Assembly (NCBI RefSeq): GCF_000185845.1
Contig: NZ_GL629647.1
Span: 2,830,766 to 2,894,765, forward strand
DNA length: 64,000 nt
Source: Segatella salivae DSM 15606
Lineage (GTDB): Bacteria; Bacteroidota; Bacteroidia; Bacteroidales; Bacteroidaceae
Direction of reading: 5' to 3'
The translations under genes were made by a program, and so were the position numbers. Under the pieces are notes generated by a model. That model searched no databases, had not been told where the DNA came from, and was given only the letters and a program-made list of their open reading frames with translations. This document shows, piece by piece, positions 19,079 through 30,900 of the stretch (positions are counted from its first letter, which is position 1; each line of letters begins with the position of its first letter).

Positions 19079-19109
19079 AGCCTCTCCAAACTTGTTTTTC
19101 GGAGAGGCT
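19079..19109 (-). terminator. Intrinsic terminator of the glycoside hydrolase operon
   Basis: A 9-bp perfect stem (AGCCTCTCC / GGAGAGGCT) is followed on the minus strand by TTTTTTAT. It lies about 80 bases after the GH128-like stop. Confidence 0.88.
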
Positions 19110-19188
19110 ATTCAATGAAAAAATTATGTTATTTCTTTTTAATCATGATTGTTATAGTTGTTATTAGGTGTGTAGTTAATATGTTATG

Positions 19189-22100
19189 TTATTTACGTAT
19201 GACCTTTTGTGTACTTCCATCTGCATATTTTATGATGTTCAATCCACGCTGCAGGGTAGGACGTTTAACCCCCTCGGTGCTATAGATTGTGGCAGTACCC
19301 ATGCCTTTTTGTGAGGAATTGTATCTTATTTTATGTAGACCAAGGGTCTTTTTATCCCCAATTTGCTCTATCATTACATAGTCAAAGAAGAGGAAAGGAT
19401 GCTTATCTGATGTTGTGTTTGCAGCCTTATAACCTAATGAAATCGTGATAGGAGTGGACTCGTTAATCGTGAATTCGGGGAGTAATCTCTCTGTCCATGT
19501 CCCCACGTTAAACCGATTTTGAGTGTCATAAACAAAGGGATTATCTTGTATTTTATAGCCACATCGGCTTGCAATTTCAGTCTCATCATTAGCTGCATTG
19601 TATACAGAATAGCTGATGCGATAAGTCCCTTTAGGTAGTTGAATGCTCTGTTTGTAGCAGGCTTCTGCTCCCCATCCCTGAACAATTCCTAAGCAACCGC
19701 CTGATGTTTCGCCGTAAGTGTTGTTGTCAGGGGATGTTATTTTATTGAGCTTTTTAGGGTTTTTAAAGCTAAAAACAGCACTCGAACCATAATCAGCATG
19801 GTTATCTGTTGTCCAGTTTGTAGCCATATAATGATTTGAAGCACCATTGCTGACGTCATGGTTTTGGAAATCTTGCTCAATATCGAACCCTGGATTATGC
19901 ATGAATTTCTCTGTAACATCACTGTAAACTGCCTCATATCCTGCATCATCTACCTTGCTAAGATCTGCTTGTTCCACTTTAAAATAATCGTAGAAATAAT
20001 AGGGATTGTTTGTTGAGGTGGTATTTCCTGCAATGAAACCTAAGGATAAAGTTACGGTTGTTTCTTTCATTAGGGTAACTGGAATAAAGTTAATCACGTT
20101 CCATTTCCCTGCTTCTAACGAAGTGTAATCACTATAAACAAAGGCATGAGAACCTATTTTATAGCCGCAAAGATTACTTGTTTCAGTCGCATTTCCTGCA
20201 TTAAATACGGCATAAGAAAAGCGATATGTGCCTGCCGGAAGCTTGATTTTTTGCGTATAACAGGCTGGCGTGTTCCAACCTTGACTAATGCCTAAGGCTC
20301 CACCTACATTGGTGTTGTCGGCATTAGTCAATGGAACTTGCTTTTTGTTTAACTCTTGTCCGCTTGCAATTCCAAACACTCCACTGCATCCAAGGTTACT
20401 ATTGTTCGTGGTTTTCCAGCCATTTATGGCTTGATGTTTATCCGTTCCAGTTGGCAAACTGACTGAAAATTCCTGCTCATCATCAAAGTTTGCATTCACA
20501 ACATAATTGGATGTAACATCTTTCCAAATGGCTTTCTTTGAAACAATAAGTATCGTTTGAGGCTCATTTAGACATGGTTCACTCTTCCCAACAGGGTAAA
20601 TTGCAATGCGATATTTGTTTGTTCCGTTAGGCGCTTCATCTATATAAGAATACGAACTGCCATAAACTGAATTTGCATCACGCAGAGAAATATTAGCGAT
20701 ATGACGATATTCTTCTTCTCCCGGACGCTGACACAGCACGACAACTGAATCTACCATGTCGCCATTGGGGTCGTTCCAAGTCAGTTTTACCTCATTAGTT
20801 TCATTTAAAAGTGAGGCGTTAAAGTCTGTTGCAGGACGGTAAACCACCTTTGGAATGTATTCATTCTTGCGATTAAATGCCAGGGGTTCGTCCATGTTTG
20901 CATAGTATTTACCTAACATCGACAATGTATCGGCTTCATTTCTCGACCAAAGACTCGTGCGTTTCTCGCTATCCCAATAGTAGTATCGCTCCACAATAGG
21001 ATTCGAATTCAGCTTTTCCAGGATGGGACGCGTACCATCATAGAGTGCCTTTTGAGCCCGCTGAGAGAAATCATTGGCATCTTTGACAAGGTGAAATATG
21101 CCTTGTCCGCTCCACCATGCACCCCAAACCCATTCCGAAATCCATATAGGTCGCTTGCCATATCGGTTGCTTATGTTCGTGAGATTATTGAATTGGCCTT
21201 GATTCCAATAACAATGTAGGTCAATAATATCGCATCTCCACCCTCTGGCATCTATCGAATCAAGGAAGGCTTGCAAATGATTCATCGAACCATCATGTGA
21301 AGATTCTGAGCAAAGACGCAATCCCGTGCGCATCACTTCCTGCCAGTTTGCGAGTACGGTTGCTACATCTTGCGGATGATCATCAGACGGATTACCGGGT
21401 TCATTGTTGTTCTTGCTATGGCAAGCCCAGCTCACTTTGCCAATTGTTGATATGCTGGGATAGCCTTCATAGATATGATTGGGAACACATTCCATGTCAG
21501 GAAGCAAGTTATGTCCCTCGTTCCAACCAAATCCTGAGGTAGCGTTTACTAAGTCAAGATATTTATATTCCGTGCTGGCTGCATTGCCTTTCTTCGCATC
21601 TTGCCACTTAAAGAGTCGATAAGAAGAAACCTTTGAGGCCATGTTTTCAGGCAGATTCATTTCCAAATCCTCTTTATCGGCAATGAAACAACGGCTATAT
21701 CCCCAACCTTCTACACCCAAAGCGAACGTCACCATATAGCCTCTTTTCAGCTTGAATGACATGATTTTGTTGTTCAAAGTGCCTTCCGTTAGCGACTTCA
21801 TAAAGCCTTCTCCGTTGTGTCCTTCAGTGTAATCATTGCATGATTTACCGTTGAAATTCCGACCCGAATAACACATTAGAGGACGTATTTCCTTGTCATA
21901 AGGCAAGATGATTGAGCCTCTTCCATACATCTTAACCTGGCAGTTTTGCCCATCAGCTGCCGCACTTCCTTTTATGGTTATATGTGAAATCCAGTCCTTA
22001 AGTACGCGTGATGGCTTAATTTCTCGAAGGATAACTGCGGCATGTTCAGTGTTTTCTATGTCAACAGAACCCTCATTTGTAAATGGGATTTTATCGGTAA

Positions 22101-22248
22101 TAACATAGTCTTGTGCCTTGTTGACGGTTATTTTTCCTTTTACTTGTGGCGTTTCAACAATCTCGTTAGCCGCTAATCCGTGGTGAGCGAGCATGAGAAA
22201 TGCCGCAACAGCCATCCATTTTCGATTTTTCTTGGTAAGTGTGTTCAT
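19189..22248 (-). CDS. Exported GH128-like glycoside hydrolase with C-terminal beta-sandwich repeats
   Basis: Secreted enzyme of 1019 residues with a signal peptide (about 1-27). The central (beta/alpha)8 core (about 220-440) resembles the asl1-like / GH128 catalytic domain. The acid/base candidate is Glu283 in NNNEPGNP and the nucleophile candidate is Glu372 in IWISEWVWG. GH128 enzymes are endo-beta-1,3-glucanases, so a beta-glucan target is plausible. A fibronectin-III-like stretch (about 465-570) follows, then two homologous beta-sandwich domains (about 580-750 and 765-945) that share ACY(T/K)Q and GTYR(F/I)SY motifs. A short tail resembles a Bacteroidota C-terminal sorting module. It is downstream of the GH43-like gene by 17 bases. 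Confidence 0.8.
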   Translation of the reverse strand: MNTLTKKNRKWMAVAAFLMLAHHGLAANEIVETPQVKGKITVNKAQDYVITDKIPFTNEGSVDIENTEHAAVILREIKPSRVLKDWISHITIKGSAAADGQNCQVKMYGRGSIILPYDKEIRPLMCYSGRNFNGKSCNDYTEGHNGEGFMKSLTEGTLNNKIMSFKLKRGYMVTFALGVEGWGYSRCFIADKEDLEMNLPENMASKVSSYRLFKWQDAKKGNAASTEYKYLDLVNATSGFGWNEGHNLLPDMECVPNHIYEGYPSISTIGKVSWACHSKNNNEPGNPSDDHPQDVATVLANWQEVMRTGLRLCSESSHDGSMNHLQAFLDSIDARGWRCDIIDLHCYWNQGQFNNLTNISNRYGKRPIWISEWVWGAWWSGQGIFHLVKDANDFSQRAQKALYDGTRPILEKLNSNPIVERYYYWDSEKRTSLWSRNEADTLSMLGKYYANMDEPLAFNRKNEYIPKVVYRPATDFNASLLNETNEVKLTWNDPNGDMVDSVVVLCQRPGEEEYRHIANISLRDANSVYGSSYSYIDEAPNGTNKYRIAIYPVGKSEPCLNEPQTILIVSKKAIWKDVTSNYVVNANFDDEQEFSVSLPTGTDKHQAINGWKTTNNSNLGCSGVFGIASGQELNKKQVPLTNADNTNVGGALGISQGWNTPACYTQKIKLPAGTYRFSYAVFNAGNATETSNLCGYKIGSHAFVYSDYTSLEAGKWNVINFIPVTLMKETTVTLSLGFIAGNTTSTNNPYYFYDYFKVEQADLSKVDDAGYEAVYSDVTEKFMHNPGFDIEQDFQNHDVSNGASNHYMATNWTTDNHADYGSSAVFSFKNPKKLNKITSPDNNTYGETSGGCLGIVQGWGAEACYKQSIQLPKGTYRISYSVYNAANDETEIASRCGYKIQDNPFVYDTQNRFNVGTWTERLLPEFTINESTPITISLGYKAANTTSDKHPFLFFDYVMIEQIGDKKTLGLHKIRYNSSQKGMGTATIYSTEGVKRPTLQRGLNIIKYADGSTQKVIRK

Positions 22249-22265
22249 GGAGTCTTCGCCGTTAA

Positions 22266-23330
22266 TTATTTTTTTTTATCATCTTGTTTGTTCCAATAGT
22301 TCTCTAAATTCAGGTATTCTTTCTTCGTAAGTGCAAGGAAAGAACCATGTTGAGGGTCTGCAACACCTTTGATATCTGTGGGAGAATGGAAATTCTGTAG
22401 CCTTTCATCGGCTTGACAAATGCGGTATTTCGTTGGCCAAGAAGAGTACTCAACATAACCTACTCTCCAGCCTTTCTCGCCCCAAATCCTAAAGGCCGAC
22501 GCGCCTTCGCATTGCTTGTTGCCTTCAAAACTCACATAGTCTGTCTCGTTGGGAGCAGGCCATGGTCCCGTCAGTTCTTTTGATTTGGTCGTAAAGATGC
22601 CTCGTTTTCCACCTTCTTTCTTTATCATCATGTGCCAACTTTTGTCTGCATCCACCCACACAATGTCGGCATCTATGGTTGCATATCCCCAGTCAAAGAG
22701 CACTCGTGGCTTAGTGATGTGGGTGAAAGTTCGGTCGGCATACGAGTAGAAAACACGGTCGTATTTGTCTTCTTTGCCATTAAGCAGCGAGTAATAAATA
22801 AAATATCCGCCTTTGTTTCCATTGGGCCAACGATATGATTTGTCCCAAATCACCTGGGGAGCCCACACGCGATGAATGGCTGAATAGTCTTTATATACAT
22901 CGGGAGATGACTTATCTGAGAAGATGCTTTGACCCTTTCTGAAGTCAAAAGTGACGCCATCCCAGTGGATAAGATCATTCGAATGAAGGAGGTTTATGCC
23001 ATAGTTCGACCATTGATGACTCTTTTGTTGGCACATGTCTGTAGTGACCATAACGAACCCTTTGCCGTCTGCCGCGCGTGCAATATAGGCATCTCGCGCG
23101 CCACCTTCTATCTGAGAAAGTTGTTTTGTGTTATAAACCTCGTTACCATTATTAAGGTCATGCCAGTTCTGTCCATCTCTACTGAGCGCAAAAGCCGTCC
23201 ATTCTCCTTTACGACTCATGTGGCAATAGAGGTAGCCATAAGGGTTTTTAACTTGTTCTACCTGTGCCATGGTGGGCAAAACAAATAGTGAAAGTAACGC
23301 AAACTTTAATTTCTTGCTTAGGTTAATCAT
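22266..23330 (-). CDS. Exported GH43-like five-bladed beta-propeller glycosidase
   Basis: Secreted protein of 354 residues with a signal peptide ending TMAQ (about 22). Sequence features of the GH43-type propeller are visible: the catalytic-base aspartate in GARDAYIAR (Asp80), a WAPQV motif (157-160), the pKa-modulating aspartate region ATIDADIVWV (220-222), and the acid glutamate in CEGASAF (Glu275). Family members remove arabinose, xylose or galactose side groups; the exact substrate is not readable. It is the first gene of a two-gene operon with the GH128-like enzyme, suggesting joint processing of one polysaccharide. Confidence 0.8.
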   Translation of the reverse strand: MINLSKKLKFALLSLFVLPTMAQVEQVKNPYGYLYCHMSRKGEWTAFALSRDGQNWHDLNNGNEVYNTKQLSQIEGGARDAYIARAADGKGFVMVTTDMCQQKSHQWSNYGINLLHSNDLIHWDGVTFDFRKGQSIFSDKSSPDVYKDYSAIHRVWAPQVIWDKSYRWPNGNKGGYFIYYSLLNGKEDKYDRVFYSYADRTFTHITKPRVLFDWGYATIDADIVWVDADKSWHMMIKKEGGKRGIFTTKSKELTGPWPAPNETDYVSFEGNKQCEGASAFRIWGEKGWRVGYVEYSSWPTKYRICQADERLQNFHSPTDIKGVADPQHGSFLALTKKEYLNLENYWNKQDDKKK

Positions 23331-24335
23331 ATATATTTCTATTGGTTTAGATTGTTTTCTGGATATGCTATCATAGCATTTTGCTCATCATCTTTCAGAC
23401 TTTGTGAATCGTGTTCCGCGACTTTGCATATCGCTTTGTCACAGAATGAAACCCATGATGGGGAAAGTTTTGCGTTGTAAAGATAGAAAAAGTTTAGAAA
23501 AATGTTATTATTCGTGAAATCTTTTAGTGTAAATTAACAATAAAACAGCTTGAAATGAGTACGTGTTTTGATGAATAGCCCATGATGAATCAAGTTTTTT
23601 CGTCTTGTGCATTATTATTTTTAGTGTTCAGTTTTGAGTGATTTTCTACCTTATTTGCATTGTTGTTGGCTGATAAGCCGACGTTTATTCTTAGATAGAA
23701 AGAATCTGCTTATGTTATTGTTTCAACCACTGCGTATGAAATGTTAATTTCAATCATTTATCTTTACGATAGAGATAAAATAACCATTAAATTCAAAGCA
23801 TGAGATGGTTGCATGTGAATTTCCTGTCATTTTCTGCTGTGTTGTATTCTCTTGACCTTCAAGTCATTACAAAAAGTGCATCTAATAATACGCAAAAATC
23901 ATGTGAAAAAGTGCAGCGAAATGACTTAAATTATCACTTAATCTCATTCATTTTGTGGGCTAATTTGACTTGTTTGGCTGTGTGATTTCAATCATTTTGC
24001 ATCGCGATGAGCTCTAAATGCGGTTGACTTTCGTTGCTTTTTGTAGAAAAACGGAAATAATTTATCTTACTCATGCCTAATAGAAGCATTTCTAAAGTGT
24101 TAAAAACAATCGTTTATATTTACATGGTTTGCCACGAAATGGAGAGCGCATTTTTAAGTTTATGGGTTGAAACAATAGTCTGTTTTGAGGACCGATGTGG
24201 CGTTTCCTATAGCTTGTTATCGTGGTAATGCAGACCATTGGTGTTGACTTTTCAGTCTGATGAGATTATGTTTTCAATACAATATAACGCGCGCGTACGC
24301 GTTTTTAGAATATAAATACAGGAAAATTAAACGCA
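23331..24335. other. 1-kb divergent intergenic region upstream of ruvA
   Basis: No gene is supported. It includes a 22-bp periodic array (23895-24026) and a GC-rich inverted repeat AACGCG/CGCGTT (24286-24303) shortly before ruvA. No confident promoter was seen for either flanking gene. Confidence 0.5.
23895..24026 (+). repeat. 22-bp periodic array, locus D
   Basis: Units in exact 22-base phase are CGAAATGACTT (23917), TAATCTCATTC (23939), TAATTTGACTT (23961) and TGATTTCAATC (23983). Weaker ones are at 23895 and 24005. Interleaved 11-mers include AAATTATCACT, ATTTTGTGGGC and ATTTTGCATCG, close to those at other loci. Confidence 0.7.
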
Positions 24336-24953
24336 ATGATAGAATATATTAAGGGACAACTTGCCGAACTTACACCGGCGTTGGCAGTCGTTGAAGCGGC
24401 TGGAGTGGGCTATGCACTCAACATTTCACTAACTACTTATAGTGGCATTCAAGGCAAAAAGGAGGTGAAACTCTACGTACATGAGGCGCTGACTACAGGC
24501 GGAAGAGATGATAGTTTCACGTTGTTTGGCTTTGTGAATAAGCAGGAACGAGAACTCTATCGCTTGCTGATTACGGTGTCGGGTGTGGGTGCTAATACCG
24601 CACGTATGATGCTTTCGTCGATGAATCCGACTGAACTTTGCAACGCAATTGCCAATGGTGATGAGCGAATGATAAAGACAGTGAAGGGCATTGGGCTTAA
24701 AACGGCACAACGAATCATCGTTGATTTGCGCGATAAAATCATGGCAAGTGGTATTGCAAATGAACTGCATGTGGGCGGTGAAAAGGCTGAAAGCACGTTG
24801 AATAATGCCGTGAAAGAAGAGGCTGTTGCGGCTTTAACCATGCTTGGTTTCTCGCCAGCTCCCATTGCAAAAGTGGTCGTTTCTATCTTGCAAAAGCAGG
24901 CAAATCTCCCCGTAGAACAAGTGGTTAAAGAGGCCCTTAAACTATTAAAGTAG
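24336..24953 (+). CDS. ruvA: Holliday junction branch migration protein RuvA
   Basis: DNA-binding subunit of the RuvAB branch-migration motor in recombinational repair. At 205 residues it has the standard three domains: the OB fold (about 1-63), tandem helix-hairpin-helix motifs (VSGVGANTARMML near 79-91 and VKGIGLKTAQRII near 114-126) and the C-terminal RuvB-contact domain (about 155-205). The ATG start gives the expected N-terminus MIEYIKG. It is followed 15 bases later by sprA, an arrangement known from other Bacteroidota. Confidence 0.96.
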   Translation: MIEYIKGQLAELTPALAVVEAAGVGYALNISLTTYSGIQGKKEVKLYVHEALTTGGRDDSFTLFGFVNKQERELYRLLITVSGVGANTARMMLSSMNPTELCNAIANGDERMIKTVKGIGLKTAQRIIVDLRDKIMASGIANELHVGGEKAESTLNNAVKEEAVAALTMLGFSPAPIAKVVVSILQKQANLPVEQVVKEALKLLK

Positions 24954-24968
24954 CACAAACTTCTTTCG

Positions 24969-27900
24969 TTGAGTAACAAGAAAGCATATCTGTTATTAGG
25001 CTTGCTGATGGCTTTTGCTGTCAGTTATGGGGTTAGTGTGCCTTTCTTTCAACGCGAAAATCGTGGTCAACAGCAGGCAGTGGCGCCACAAAAAGACCGC
25101 CGTGAGATGGAGACCGATTCAACAAAGCGTGTGAAAAAGCCGCTTTGGCGCGTTCAACGCACACAACCCATCACGTGGACCGACCTTGATAGCAGTGCGC
25201 TTGATTTGCAAACACCTCAGGATTTGCGCAATCAGGTTTCGTATAATGACTCGTTAAATGCCTATTTTATTGGGCGTCGGCTGAGTGGAACCTATCTTTC
25301 GGCACCTGTAATGATGCTTCCTAATGAATATTTAGACTGGAGTGGGCGTCAACAACAACATGCCTTTTTCCGTAAAAAAAATGCAGAGATATTTCAACAG
25401 AAAGGGAAAGATAAGTTTGATTTCAGCGATATGCATTTCGATTTAGGCCCAGCGGAGAAGATTTTTGGGCCTGGTGGTGTGCGGATTCGCACGCAAGGAA
25501 CAGCCGAACTGAAGTTTGGTGCAACGATGAAAAACATAGATAACCCCGCATTGACTATCAATCGGCGGCATACAACCACGATGAATTTCGATGAGAAACT
25601 TAATCTAAATGTCAATGGAAAGGTGGGAGACAAGGTCAATATGAACTTGAATTACAACACCGATGCAACCTTTGACTTCGATGCCCAGAATCTAAAGTTG
25701 AAGTATGAAGGCAAGGAAGATGAGATAGTTAAACTCGTTGAGGCAGGTAATATTTCGTTTCCTTCGAACTCATCACTTATCCGTGGTGCCACATCGCTGT
25801 TTGGTTTGCGCACCGATTTGCAGTTTGGCAGACTCAAAATGCAGTTGGTTGCTTCGCAGAAGAAAAGCGCCTCAAAGAGCGTTTCAAGTCGGGGTGGGGT
25901 GCAGTTGACTCCATTTGAGTTCAGCGCGGCAGACTATGAAGAGAACCGCCACTATTTCCTTGCAAAGTATTTTCGTGAACATTATGCCGAGGGCATGCAG
26001 TCTTTACCGAATGTAAAGACAGGAATTAACATCGGACGCGTGGAGGTTTGGGTGACGAATAAGTCGGGTTCAACAGCAAATACGCGTAATATTGTGGCAC
26101 TAACAGACTTGGGTGAGAATGCCAATATAAGCAATACACACCATTGGTCGACGTTAGGAATGACGGTTCCGAGCAACAATGCGAACACCGAATACACTGC
26201 AATGACGGGGTCATTTAATGCCGCACGTGATATCAATCAAACCTCGTCGGTGCTTGATGGGGCAGGGTTGACGGGCGGAAATGACTATGAGAAGCTTGAG
26301 AGTGCACGCTTGTTAACCCCTTCTGAGTATACCGTGAACAAGGCTTTAGGCTTTATCAGTCTCAATACGGGTATCAGTACAGACCAAGTAGTGGCTGTAG
26401 CCTTCGAGTATACTTATGGTGGACAGACCTATCAAGTGGGTGAGTTTGCGGCCGATAGGACGAATGTTGATGAGGCGTTGTTCGTCAAATCATTGAAGAA
26501 TACGAATAATGTTCCGTCGCAAGGCAACTGGAACTTGATGATGAAGAATGTCTATCGACTTGGAGATATGGTTGAGAAGGAGCGGTTTAGACTTGATATC
26601 AAGTACCAAAGTGATACCACAGGAGTCTACTTAAACTATATCCCTGAGCCGCAAGTTAAGCAGCAATCAATCGTTAAACTCCTTGGTGCTGACCGGTTAG
26701 ATAATAATAATCGTCCTTATAGTAATGGCTATTTTGATTATGTAGAGGGGTATACGGTGAGCAATGGACGCGTGTTTCTCCCCGAACCTGAACCCTTTGG
26801 AGACGACCTTTACAGGCGACTTGTGAGTAAAGGTGTGCCAGTTGCCAAGGCAAAGAAATATGTGTTTAGCGAATTATATGATAATACTCGCACTGTAGCA
26901 AAGCAGATAGCAGAGAAAGATAAGTATGAACTTGTGGGACAATTTCGTGGTTCTTCGGCTAATGTTATTGCGCTTGGAGCTTATAATATCCCTCAAGGTT
27001 CGGTCGTAGTAACGGCTGGTGGCATGAGATTAACAGAGGGATCAGACTATAGTGTGGACTATAGTGCCGGCGAAGTTACTATCTTAAATCAGAGTATTCT
27101 CGATGCGGGCACACCCGTAAATGTGTCACTTGAGAGTAACAATGATTATGGAATGCAACGCAAAACAATGTTTGGTGTGAACTGGGAATACGACATTTCA
27201 CGCAGTCTTCAGCTAAGCGGTACGTTGCAACATCTATCAGAACAGGCCATGACAAATAAGGTTTCGATGGGCAGTGAGCCTCTGAACAACACGTTGTGGG
27301 GCTTGAACATTAATTGGAAAAAGGAGAGTCAATGGCTTACTGACATGTTGAATAAGTTGCCGTTTCTACATCTTACACAACCTTCTCAGATTAATTTCAC
27401 GGGCGAATTTGCACAACTTGTGGCAGGAAAGAATAGCGGAACACAAGACAATGCCTCGTATCTTGATGACTTTGAAAGCACGACAAATAAGATTGATATC
27501 GCCTCTCCAACGTCATGGAGTCTATCAAGTGTGCCCTCAATGTTCCCTGAAAGTGCAGATAAAACTACGTTGACAAGCGGCTTCAATCGCTCGCAATTAG
27601 CTTGGTATACGATAGATCCTTTGTTCACACGACGTAGTAGTTCGCTGACACCTGCACATATAAAAGGAGATTTAGCACAGCTTTCTAATCACTATGTTCG
27701 TGAGGTTTCTACGCGTGAACTCTATCCAAAACGTGACATAAATAATTATAATGGTTCCTCATCTACATTGAATGTATTTAATATATCCTATTATCCCAAC
27801 GAGCGAGGTCCTTATAATTTTAACCCTAATTTGCGTCAAGATGGAACGCTTACCAACCCAGAACGTCACTGGGGTGGACTCATGAGAAAGCTTGATACGA

Positions 27901-30900
27901 ATGATTTTGAACAGGCAAATATAGAGTATGTGGAGTTCTGGTTGCTTGATCCATTCATCTATTCTAACCGAAAACCCAACGCAAACGATTATGGAGGAGA
28001 CTTCTATTTGAACTTAGGTGAAGTCTCAGAAGATGTGCTTCATGATGGAAGAAAGTTCTATGAAAGCGGTATGCCGGTAGATGGTTCGCATAGTTATGTT
28101 ACTACTCAGTGGGGTAAAATCCCTACATCCAATGTGGTAACTTATGCCTTTGCAACGACCAAAGGGGCTCGAGCGATGCAGGATGTAGGCTTGAATGGTC
28201 TCAATAATGAAGAGGAACGGCATTATACTTCCTATCAAAACTTCCTCTCATCTATACAGGGACATGTGAGTGCTTCGGTGTGGGATTCAATCTATAATGA
28301 CCCAGCTAACGACGACTATCATTATTTCCGAGGTTCTGATTACGACCGAATGAAGGCCGACATCCTGCGGCGTTACAAGTATATTAATAACCCACAAGGT
28401 AATTCTCCCGATAGTGAATCCAGCCAAGAACGATATGATACATCGTATAAGACGACACCGGATGTGGAGGATATCAATCAGGATTATACGCTAAATGAAT
28501 ATGAAAAGTATTACCAATATCATGTTTCTTTGCGTCCAAATGATATGGTAGTAGGGAATAATTTCATTGTAGATAAGCGCGATGCAAGCGTGCCATTGCG
28601 AAATGGACAGACTGAAACGGTTACGTGGTATCAATTCCGTATTCCTCTGAAAGAATATGAACGACGGGTTGGTTCGATTTCCGATTTCACGAGTATTCGC
28701 TTTATGCGTATGTTCCTTACAGGCTTTAAGCATCCCATTGTGTTACGCTTTGGGAGCTTAGATCTCGTGAGAGGAGATTGGAGAATCTATGAAAATGCGT
28801 TGGATAATCATACAGGTTCGGGGACACTTGCAGTCAGTTCGGTGAGTTTAGAGGAGAATGGTGATAAGTCACCCGTTAATTATATCCTCCCACCGGGCAT
28901 CAATCGGGAACAAGATCCCACACAACCTCAGTTGGTAGAAAGTAATGAACAGGCCCTTGATTTCATTGTAAATAACTTGTCACATGGTGAGAGTAAGGCT
29001 GTCTATAAGAATGCAACGGTCGACTTAAGGCAGTATAAACGTTTGCAGATGTACGTTCATGCGAATGCCTTTGAGCAAAATAACACACAGTTAAATGACA
29101 ATCAATTGGCCGTGTTTATACGCTTGGGATCTGACTATAAGAATAACTTCTATGAGTATCAAGTACCATTAAAGCTTACTCCTGCAGGCAGATATAACCT
29201 TAATTCTCCGTCAGATCGTGCTGCGGTTTGGCCTCAAGAGAATATGATAGACATACCTTTGGCGTTATTGACCAACGTGAAATTGCAACGCAATAAGGCT
29301 AAGGCTGAGGGACATGCAAGCTTTGTTCAGGCCTTCACGGCATATGATAATGCTCACCCAGCAAATTTGGTTACCATCATGGGTAACCCTTCTTTGGGGG
29401 AAATAAAGACGATGATTATCGGAGTAAGAAACCTTTCTTCTGATGTAAAGAGTGGCGAAGTATGGGTTAATGAGCTGCGTCTGAAGGAGTATAATAATAA
29501 AGGTGGGTGGGCTGCAAATGGCAATTTAAATGTTCAGTTGTCTGATTTGGGCACGCTAAATGTACAGGGGCGATATGTCAGTGAAGGCTTTGGGGGCTTG
29601 GAAAGTAAGGTTGCTGACAGAACACAAGAAAGCATTTCAAGTTATAGTGTGACTACAAGCTTGGAATTAGGTAAGTTCTTTCCCGACAAGATTAAAGTCT
29701 CAGCACCTCTCTATTACTCAGTAAGTCATGAAACAAGTAAACCGAAATATAATCCTTTAGATACAGATTTATCGTTGAAAGATGCTTTAGAATCAGCCTC
29801 AAAAGCAGAGCGAGACAGTATAGAATCGATAGCAGTTACGAAACGAATTAATACAAACCTTTCTTTGTCTAATGTGAGAATAGGAATTCAAACGAAGAAT
29901 TCTCCCATGCCTTATGACCCTGCTAACTTCTCATTCTCCTATAGTCATTCACATAGTTTCACAAGTGGTGAGACAACCGTTTACGAGAAAGAAGATAATT
30001 GGAGGGGTGCAATGAACTATAATTGGAGCCCAAATTATAAGACTTGGGAGCCTTTTAAAGGTATTAAAAGTAGGTCAAAGTGGTGGGACATCTTAAAGAG
30101 ATTTGGATTCAATTGGTTGCCACAGAGTGTCGGATTCAACAGTGAATTAATGCGCAATTACTATGAGTTCCAGGAACGAGATATGGAGAGTTTGGAGAAC
30201 AATCGGTTGCCGTTGATATTCAATGAGCAGTTTCTTTGGAACCGAGATTTCTCACTTCGTTGGGATTTGACACGCAATATACACATGAATTTCCAAAGCG
30301 CCACGCGGTCAAGAATAGAAGAACCCTACACGCCTATAAACAAATCACTCTATGCCGACCGTTATCATGCGTGGCGAGATAGCGTTTGGACGAGCATAAA
30401 ACGACTTGGGACGCCGTTAGATTATCAGCAATCGTTCACTCTTTCCTATCAACTTCCGTTGAATTTAATTCCAGTTTTTGATTGGATTAGTACCGATGCG
30501 CAATATAATGCCAGCTATACATGGGTGCGAGGAACGGAGAATGAGAACCATATAAGCCTTGGAAATACGGTTACAAGTAATCGAAACCTTAATGTGAATG
30601 GTTCATTTAACTTAGAGAGATTATACAATCACATTCCTTTCTTGAAGCAAACGAATGAGCGATTCAACCGAAGACCGATTTATAATCGACAGAGTTCGGG
30701 TGGTAAAAAGAAGCAATTACCGCATCAAACTCAACTTGATTTACCGAAGAATAAAGGCAGTTTTGAACAAGAAATCACATTGAAACCTGATACGACAATT
30801 GTCATTTCGCATGCTAAGCATAGCCGAAGAATTGTGGTGAATGCACGAACTGAGGATGGACATCCTTTCAAATTGAGGTTTAAGAAGGTTGATAACGATA

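Noticed and set aside
12514..23330. One polysaccharide utilisation locus joining SusCD and the two glycoside hydrolases
   Set aside because: They are separated by an FMN-binding gene with its own terminator, a 700-bp gap and a DUF2339 gene; no shared regulator is visible.
23800..23985. 61-codon plus-strand frame upstream of ruvA
   Set aside because: No promoter, ribosome binding site or recognisable protein; it runs into the 22-bp array.
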